Below the pieces are notes generated by a model that saw only the letters and a program-made list of their open reading frames with translations, made no database searches and had not been told where the DNA came from. Below are positions 57,157 to 64,000 of a DNA stretch of 64,000 nt, one piece after another; within the stretch, counting starts at the first letter, position 1; each line of letters starts with the position of its first letter. A program made the position numbers and the translations under genes. The stretch covers positions 372,001-436,000 of the forward strand of contig JAHLMK010000007.1 of assembly GCA_019915135.1 (NCBI GenBank). The letters run 5' to 3'. The stretch comes from Strobilurus pachycystidiatus. Its lineage: Eukaryota; Basidiomycota; Agaricomycetes; Agaricales; Physalacriaceae.

Positions 57157-57843
57157 TCATGTAGTCGAGAAATCTTGCGGACCACACACCTTGTCCACAG
57201 AGTAATCGCGAAGATTCACGGAAAGCTCTACAGGACCGTACACAATAGTTTCCCTGCCGGGGAACATCCTTAGCTCCATGACGCCCTTGTCCACCAAACC
57301 GAGCTTCTCCATGACTCGTCTGGCTGCCGTGTTTGTCGGAGACGTGATACCGACAAACTCTGTGACACCCCAGTGCTCGCGCGCGTAATCAGTCAAAGCG
57401 CGCGCTGCCTCCGTCGCGTATCCCTTTCCCATGCCCTGGTCAGTGAAGCCAAAACCAACGTCTGGAAACGGGAGCAGTGTCCGGGGATCGCATTCCGGAC
57501 GAGTCCTGACGAGGGTTACGATCCCGACGTGGCGCCCAATACCGCCAGACGCGGTCTTCTCTGAAACGAGATACTGTCCGTGACCGTCCGCAGCGTGAAT
57601 GAGTGCTGTCCGGCCCTCAAGGCGGGCGCGCGCCTTCTCGACTGTGTCTACAAATGAAGGGTCCGGGGCTGGGGAAGCCAAGCGACGCGCGACTGAGACT
57701 GACGAGGCACTTATGTCAACCAGACACTGACAATGTTCCGCCGAGTCAGGAAGAATATGCGTAAGGACAAGACGCGGAGTGTCAATAAGGAAGTTGGGAT
57801 CCGGAGTCCAAGTCGACATGGCTGGAGTTGAATCCGAATCCAC
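57157..57843 (-). CDS. GNAT-family N-acetyltransferase (RimJ/RimL-like)
   Basis: A single-exon ORF of 228 residues. It starts with the usual lead of this family (FLIDTPRLVLTHILPDSAEH). The acetyl-CoA motif is GMGKGYATEAARALTDYARE, followed by the conserved NTAARRVMEKLGLVDKG. This is the Acetyltransf_3 type, which transfers acetyl groups from acetyl-CoA to amines of proteins or small molecules. An alternative start is Met9 (MSTWTPDPNF), which sits closer to the family start. No introns, no targeting signal; a cytosolic enzyme is likely. Substrate unknown. Confidence 0.88.
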   Translation of the reverse strand: MDSDSTPAMSTWTPDPNFLIDTPRLVLTHILPDSAEHCQCLVDISASSVSVARRLASPAPDPSFVDTVEKARARLEGRTALIHAADGHGQYLVSEKTASGGIGRHVGIVTLVRTRPECDPRTLLPFPDVGFGFTDQGMGKGYATEAARALTDYAREHWGVTEFVGITSPTNTAARRVMEKLGLVDKGVMELRMFPGRETIVYGPVELSVNLRDYSVDKVCGPQDFSTT

Positions 57844-59065
57844 ACTCGAGACTGTTCTGATGTAGTCGCTTAGACTGACTCGAACTGCCCAATTCGTTGT
57901 GACTCACTCTGATTCGAGTCATTGCTCAATCATCATGTTGCAGATGCACTGTTTAGGGTTGGTGACACGGCAATACGAGCGTGGAAGGTCCAAACGTTGT
58001 ATCGGACAAGGCAAGGCCAAGGCAGGAAGGCTTCATGAAAGCAGTGATGGTCGGAGGCCCGGAGCAAGTTGTAAGCCTTGCTATGGTTAGGGTTCCAAGA
58101 GCGCAGCGCTCATCACTGGCCGAAAGGAGAAGACAAGTTTCTCTCCTTCTCCCCGAGCACGACGTGCTGTCCTTCCACCTGCTCGATGGCTAATGTCCAT
58201 ATCTCCTAGAAAATGATCTGTACCCTTTTCTGCTCATATTTGCGCCCCATTTTGCACCGAATTCTTGAGGATTGACCGGACCGGCATGAAAAAGTTGATG
58301 GCCATCGTCCTGACTCTGAGATTGGGCTTACCTCTGGCACCATTCAGGTACGCCACCTCAAGCAACAGACCCATGCTTTGTTTTCTTACGCCCCCAGGAA
58401 GCGTCAGAAAACCTCTTTTCCGACTTTCAGGTAGTCGCATTTCGAAAACCGGTGTAAGTTGCGCATGACAATCCCGCAATGAACAACTTGGCGCGCTTCC
58501 ATCAACACTTCCTTCTTCCTTCGCTACCAATATACTAGGTGAGGAATGATATATTCAGACGGCTCCCAGCGCCCTGGTGTGACATCGATTTGCGCAAAGA
58601 CGATGGCGATCTTCAAGAAGGACTTTTGAAGAGTTCCGGGTGTAGCACCCCAAACGTTCAACGGTAAAAGCATGTGTGATCAGAATCATCATGCTGGTAA
58701 AGGAAGAACTGTGTACTGCTCAACTCAACACTGGCAGTCGCAAGTCATGTACGGTACAACTCATGCGAGGTAGGACTGGGCAGTCTGGGCGACCGAGAGC
58801 CTCTCAGATTTACCCCCTTCCCTTGCCCCTGCAATCATCTTTAGGCCCGATCTTGTCGAAATATGTCAGCTTTGTCATACTCCTCGTCCTATCCTCGTCG
58901 AAGGAATGCGCAGTTATGCGTCATACACCGACGTGGACTCGACGGAGCCCCGATTGGCAATGAAATTTCAAAACAAGGGAGAATGGAATATGCACGTGTT
59001 TTTTTCTTCCGTCATCGGCTCAGGGTGGCAGTCTGTTCCTTTGTCTCTAATCATCTCTTTGTTAG
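57844..59065. other. 1.2 kb intergenic without a supported gene
   Basis: Only short frames. A first exon of the gene starting at 59066 could lie here, because its ATG follows a TTTGTTAG that looks like a splice acceptor. Confidence 0.4.
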
Positions 59066-60745
59066 ATGCTTGACAACGTCGGCTACGATGGCTCTCCACA
59101 CTGGCTTGTGCACAACGACGTCGGAGGCAACGATCGTAGCGCCTCGTTCGCTTTCAGCGATGTCGGCGCGTCCAACAACCATCGACTCAATCACGGCGCC
59201 GTTGTGGATCTCAATCTGGACACTGACTTGACAGCTCTTGCCAGCTACTTTGACTGGACTCCCGAGGGGTGCGCTAATTTGTCCCGCGCTGAACTACATC
59301 TAACAATGCTCACTGCTTGGTAGGCCATTGGAGAATCACGATCATGTCACAAACTACGAATTCAGCGGCGGTCTGGTTCATGATGGGCAAGTGCAGCTGG
59401 CATCGGGATCATGGCCTGCAAGTGACGACGGCTGGAATCTGCCTGCGATTCTAGAAGAACCCTTACAGCTGAAGAAGGACCATAGAAAGACGGCGACCTT
59501 TTATGAGCACGTCGCCGAGTTGGGTGATTTCACAGAACAGCCGCTCTCGTGGCCTGACGAGCTCGCCTCATTATTCTCCGATATTCCCCTCCCCGGCCAG
59601 TCGGAGTTCACTTTCTCACCCGAGTTCGATCCAACGCCTGCCTCATTATCCATCTCACCGACGTTCAACCAAACCGTCGACCCCTCCTTTCTTGTCCTAC
59701 AATCAAATCCGTCCTTGCCTGGGAGGACGGCATTCCAGGTCCCAACCACTGACATTCCCCAGGTCAGCGAGGCCACCAAAAGCGCTCTGGAGTCGGGCAT
59801 TTCGAAAAACAAATGCATATATCGTAATTCTCCTTCAAACCAGGAATTTCTGGTGCAGGCGGCGCCGAACTTGTATACAGAGCGACAAAACTGGGGCCGC
59901 TTGACAGAGACACAGGATTCGCATCATGAGCGACACAGGGAATTGGACCTGTCGAACCCATCTCCTCCATCTCAAGGTTGCGTGAGTTTATCTTCAATCA
60001 CGATATTTTTTATCGCGGTAATGCTTGATTTCCAGTTCATGACCATATGTACCGCGGATCCCATACTTTCTTACCCTGACAGCCCCACCATCTTCGCGAG
60101 CCCTACCGGACTGATTTTCTTATACCATGGCCGTTCCTTTCTTACGCACCTGCGCAACCTGCCCAACGAAGCCCTCCCCTCGGGGCAGTACCTTTACATT
60201 TCTACTCAAGCGCGATACTCCAACACGAGTCCGACGTTTAGCAACTTCCTCCTCCTTTGCCCTGAAGCAGGCGTGAATGCGGTCCTCCCAGATGAGTTTG
60301 ATGGCTTGAAGAGGGTAGCCGATGGAGATGTAGACCTAATCGTCAGGGCGTTCTTCGAGAAGATGCGTGCGGTGGAGAATCCAAATCCGAGGCACCTCGT
60401 GAGCTTTTCATGTTTTCCTTTTCGATTGCCTGACTAACGACCTTCTTTCGAAAGGATTACCGCGAACTTCCCGATGCTATATCTCGCATTGGTACGATAA
60501 TACGCGGCGAACAGCTTATGCAGTACCTTTTTGGCCTCGATGGGTGGGACCCGCCGGATGGGCATTACCTATACTCGTTCTCCAAACCCGTTCACCAGTT
60601 CCCGGACCTTGTTCTCGTCATGGCATATGCCAATGTTGTCCCATCAGATGTATATGGTGGAGGTTTGCACAAAATCAGGTCTGAGGATGTTTCGTCAGTT
60701 TTACAGTATTGGAGGGAGCTTCTCTTGAAGGCTGCGACTTCTTGA
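59066..60745 (+). CDS. Hypothetical acidic, low-complexity N-terminal protein
   Basis: Four exons (59066-59268, 59324 to about 59982, about 60036-60398, 60455-60745) read in phase. The N-terminal half is disordered and rich in Asp, Ser, Pro and Thr, as in transcription regulators. The C-terminal half looks folded (YHGRSFLTHLRNLPNEALPS, VDLIVRAFFEKMRAVEN, HYLYSFSKPVHQFPDLVLVM). The third intron is in frame, so a version that keeps it would also be open. The true start may be upstream, since an acceptor-like TTAG directly precedes the ATG. No family recognised. Confidence 0.6.
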
Positions 60746-61182
60746 CGAAGACAAATCCTGCGGGCTTATCATAGCACTTTGGCACTATCTATCTATGATT
60801 TATGAGCTGTAGGTCTAGTATTGAATGTACTATAGTATGAGATTATCGACCTTGTCACCATGCTGACTACTGATAGTTCTCCCGAATTCTTTTCATACAA
60901 CAAGGTCGTGATGCTCGAAGCTATCAGAACGATGTACTAGCTTTTAATACTCTCAAGACAGCCGCGCGGTGAATGGTCTCCTCGGCCGACTCTTGGGGTT
61001 GATATCTCTATCAGTATCAGTTCAAAAGTCATCGGTCTGAGTCACTCGAGACCGAAGCGAATTCGGTTGACAGTTATCCGAGTCGCTCCTTTCCTTATCC
61101 GCGTCCGCTCGGTGCTGATGAGAGGCCTCGAAAGGCACGCCTCTTGCGCTTCCATCACTCACCATTCTCGATACCTCTCAGC
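60746..61182. other. Intergenic, 5' part of the tandem unit
   Basis: No gene. The last 220 bp resemble the region upstream of 62221. Confidence 0.4.
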
Positions 61183-61381
61183 ATGAAGTTCACCATCGAA
61201 GCGTTCTTTACTACGCTCCTCGCAGCTGGCGTCGCGGCGAGTTCTGTGAAGGTTGTCACAGACGGTATGTACTTTCTTCTCGCCTAAATATCTCAGAACT
61301 CATCGTGTACACACAGGCTGGTGCATAGATCATAAGGCTCGAGACGTCGATGGAAGAGCCATCGCCTCGAACTGTCCTTGA
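61183..61381 (+). CDS. Small secreted peptide, copy 1
   Basis: Two exons (61183-61264 and 61317-61381, 52-nt intron) encode 48 residues. Residues 1-20 (MKFTIEAFFTTLLAAGVAAS) form a signal peptide. The mature part would be about 28 residues, with two cysteines (WCIDHKARDVDGRAIASNCP) and a KAR dibasic-like site. The second unit at 62221 has the same exon layout. No known peptide family was recognised; pheromone precursors would end in a CaaX box, which is absent. It could be an effector or signal peptide, but no function is shown. Confidence 0.6.
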
Positions 61382-62220
61382 TCTACGCGGACAGTAAAGG
61401 TGGGTACAAGTCCCGCGTATGACGCATTGACATCGCTGCATCTATCATCAGACACTGGCAGTGACCCCGCAATCGGACAAGGAAGACCAGAGGTGGAAAA
61501 ACGATTGAGGTCCGCTGGTCCGACGACGCAGGATTCAAGCGGAGTATATACTACACGTCTAGCTGAGAGGGACTTTGAGCTTATTGTACCCACATTGTGT
61601 CGACGACAATCCTTGGCAAAACAGTGGGCGAGAGTCCTTCGTATCAAGACTGCCGTCAGACTTCTTCGGAATTCAGTTTTCTCCGCGACATCGACCAAGA
61701 AGATCAGATTCAGAACGCCCAGAGTTTCCGTCCGGCGAGACAATTAGTGATGAACATAGATAACACACAGCAAGGGAGTCAGATGTTCGCCATTCAAAGA
61801 GATATGGTCATCGAACCCGAGGTTTTGTCTAGCGAAGGCCGTACCAAACCGCTACGACTGCGAAAATCGGATTTACTATCATTTGCCAGGTCCTGATGGA
61901 GTCCCATGACTATACTATATTTTCGCTTCACATGCTCCTCGGTCTCTTCATGATGATTCAGAGGAAGAGCATATCTCTTCGTAAAGAAGTCTATTGACGA
62001 GTAGACTGTAATGGTATCAGCTTTGCTCGTCCTAAAGACAGCTGCACGGGGAATGGTGTCTACTGGAGTATCAGTCACAACTGTCATCGGCCTGGTTCTT
62101 GAAGCAAGGTTGGTTGACAGGTCCATGCTTTCCTCGCTCTTCTCCTTCTCCAGGTCCGATGATAAAAGATGCCCATTCTACGCTGCTGTTATCTATTATC
62201 ACCCCTCAATACGTCTCATC

Positions 62221-62413
62221 ATGAAGTTCACCCTCAAAGCGTTCATCACACCGCTGCTCGCAGTCTGCGTCGCGGCGGGTCCTGTGAAGGTCGTCTCAGA
62301 TGGTGTTACCTTTTTTTTCACGTCTGTCTATTCCAGAACTCATCGAGTCCAAAGGCGAGTGCCTAGAGAATAAGGCTCGAGATGTCGATGAAAGAGCCAT
62401 CGCCTGTCCTTGA
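62221..62413 (+). CDS. Small secreted peptide, copy 2
   Basis: Two exons (62221-62302 and 62355-62413) encode 46 residues. The signal peptide is MKFTLKAFITPLLAVCVAAG. The mature part is ECLENKARDVDERAIACP. Compared with copy 1 it lacks two residues (SN) through a 6-nt in-frame difference just before the last Cys-Pro-stop. Both units keep the two cysteines of the mature part, the KARDVD core and the stop. This pattern favours a real coding sequence under constraint. Confidence 0.6.
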
Positions 62414-62728
62414 TCAACGCGGACAGTGAAGGTGGGTACAAGTCCCACGTATGACGCATTGAAATCTCTATATTCATCATTAGACAGTGACCACAGGAAG
62501 ATATCAAGAGGACGAAAGACGATTGTGATCCGCCGGTTCGACGAAGCAGGGTACAACATGAATAAACACACCTTTGCCCTCGAAAAGACATCAAATACTA
62601 TGTACAGTACTATATACATTCCCTCCAACACACAATGGGTGATTACCGGCCAAACAAATCATCAGAGATAGATCATGATTATCGTGATTGTAATTCGCAA
62701 ATCTCTCCTCACGACCCCCAACTACCCT
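62414..62728. other. Intergenic
   Basis: A remnant of the tandem unit followed by the 3' end of the convergent NADAR gene. No gene seen. Confidence 0.4.
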
Positions 62729-64000
62729 TCAAGTTCTTCCCCTTCGCACCGGCGTCCTCAGATATCGTCTCAAAGCCATCAACGCTTTCCCCATCTCGTT
62801 CCGGCCCCTCCTCGTCCGCCCGCATCCCCAGAACTCATCTGTTGAGACCTAAATTGATATTTAGGCTCACCCTCAAAGTTAAGACACAGGCGATTAGATG
62901 TACACACCTCGACAAGAACCGCATCCCATGTCTCCAGGAGCCTCTGCTGCAACCGCGGGTGCTGTACGAACTTTAGGGAGAGCACTTCCCTCATCTATCA
63001 TCGACATGAGTCCCATATCCAAGAGGGAGTTCGAGTTTATAAGACGTACCTTCCGAACTTTGACTGCCTCCCAATCAGGCCTCACATACCGCTCGTAGCT
63101 CTCCGCGACTCGCACGGCCTCCTCAGGCGTGGCGCAGGCGCGGATGTATCGTGCGACGCGGGCGGAAGAGTATGAGACTGATTCCGCGATGAACTACCAA
63201 CACACAATCAGCCCCGAGTTCAAGAATTGAAAGCGAGGAACACCGGCGAACCTTCGTAGCCTGGAACAAATGCTCCGCAGTAGGATACCGCATCCCTCTG
63301 AACATCATAGCATACTCAGCGTCGTTCGCGAACTCGTAGGACGGGGTTGGCGTCGAGTCCGAGGGTAAGAATATCGCAATGTATCGGTCCTTCGACGGAG
63401 TCTTCAGATTTTTCATGGATGGCTCTGAATACGATAGTGTCAGGAGGGCGTTGGAATTGGATTTTGGCAATGTGATACTGACCTGGATGACGAAGCTCCT
63501 GCCTGATCTTCACGAGGAGGAGTCCCATCTTGTTCTTCCCATGTCCGGCGGCGTTGGTGCCCCAGAAAATGTCTCCTTCCTAGTCCACAGTCAGCGCTGC
63601 CTTCACATACCAAACGAGAAGGAAAGACTCACATTAACGATATCCTCATCCCCCGTATCGAACAGTCTCCTTCTCAACTCCTCATTCTGCTCGAATTTGT
63701 GCTGAAGGACAGCCTTCATCTACAAAGACACCAGCAATCAGGACTAACTTTGAAATAAAAGAGAGGAAAAGAAGAACGTACCACCACCTCCGCCTGGAAT
63801 GCCTTATCCATACTCCCCTCATACGCCTTGGCCAACGCCCACGCCTTTCCAGCCGACTCGGCCGTACGTATTTTGGACATGATACGCGGGGAGGAGGTGA
63901 ACTAGAATAAGAAAATAGCAGATTCGTATTAGCACACACGTCCAGACAGAGCATGATGCACACTACGAACCTTCAACGCCTCAAAGAGATGCAAGGAGGT
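62729..64000 (-). CDS. Protein with two NADAR domains, 5' end outside the window
   Basis: The gene reads leftward from the right edge. The first NADAR domain enters at TSLHLFEALK and continues ESAGKAWALAKAYEG, MKAVLQHKFEQNEELRRRL, GDIFWGTNAAGHGKNKMGLL and LVKIRQELR. A second domain follows: MRYPTAEHLFQATK, ARVARYIRACATPEEAVR, LSLKFVQHPRLQQRLL, EFWGCGRTRRGRNEMGKALM and ALRRYLRTP. It ends at TGA 62729-62731. NADAR proteins are N-glycosidase-like enzymes (YbiA/RibX type) acting on ADP-ribose- or riboflavin-related substrates. Both domains keep the YPTAEH-like and FWG...G.N.MG motifs, although the first has TSLHLF instead of TAEHLF at the visible end. Seven exons are visible. Two tandem domains are unusual relative to the common single-domain form. 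Confidence 0.85.

Larger units (their letters stand above)
61170..62490. repeat. Two diverged tandem units, offset 1038 bp
   Basis: The region from the ATG at 61183 through GTGGGTACAAGTCCCGCGTA matches the region from 62221 through GTGGGTACAAGTCCCACGTA. Both include the small ORF, its intron and the 3' sequence. Similarity also extends upstream. The 61480-62160 stretch between the units has no gene I can support. Confidence 0.8.

Noticed and set aside
61400..61747. 115-codon frame after secreted peptide 1
   Set aside because: The matching part of unit 2 does not keep this frame for long, so there is no sign of constraint.

Overview
The window looks like nuclear DNA of a mushroom-forming basidiomycete (Agaricomycetes). 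The grounds are dense 45-70 nt GT-AG introns, a KDZ transposase with a CxC2-type cysteine cluster, F-box proteins of the basidiomycete type, DUF7918 proteins, and a Ty3/gypsy pol of the fungal type. No species is claimed. I saw no rRNA or tRNA gene. All gene models were read by hand, with exon phases checked across most junctions.

The left third (1-22.5 kb) is mobile DNA. A long ORF of unknown function enters from the left edge and stops at 3410, exactly inside a palindromic motif. From 3395 to 15295 lies a roughly 11.9 kb block bounded at both ends by the same pair of palindromes in inverted orientation, with the same 19 bp spacing. It holds an apparently intact ten-exon KDZ transposase gene and five further genes, four of which gave intact multi-exon models. 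To its right is a compact row of ORFs: an unknown ORF (15320-16003), a gypsy-type reverse transcriptase/RNase H/integrase ORF (to 19892), and two more unknown ORFs that may be related to each other. An LTR-like stretch follows. The simplest reading is a large DNA transposon nested inside a retroelement that carries unusual accessory ORFs.

From 22.5 to 35 kb there is a mixed zone. It holds a decayed gene, an F-box gene, a run of 28 G, an AT-rich block that looks mitochondrial or plasmid-like, a 279 bp tandem duplication covering the 3' end of a Kre9/Knh1-like membrane protein gene, an F-box/LRR-like gene with a damaged start, and two adjacent DUF7918 genes with identical exon layout and the same SUMO-interaction-like C-terminus.

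From 35 to 54.6 kb the order becomes that of ordinary chromosomal genes: a two-finger zinc protein, a large coiled-coil tail-anchored protein whose first exon is only the start codon, a second F-box paralogue, a 6-phosphogluconate-dehydrogenase-like protein, an ADP1-type ABC half transporter with EGF-like repeats, a class I/II aminotransferase, a tiny conserved cysteine protein, and a CaMKK-like kinase. The right end (54.6-64 kb) has a GNAT acetyltransferase, two hypothetical genes, two tandemly duplicated genes for secreted peptides of 46-48 residues, and a protein with two NADAR domains that runs off the edge.
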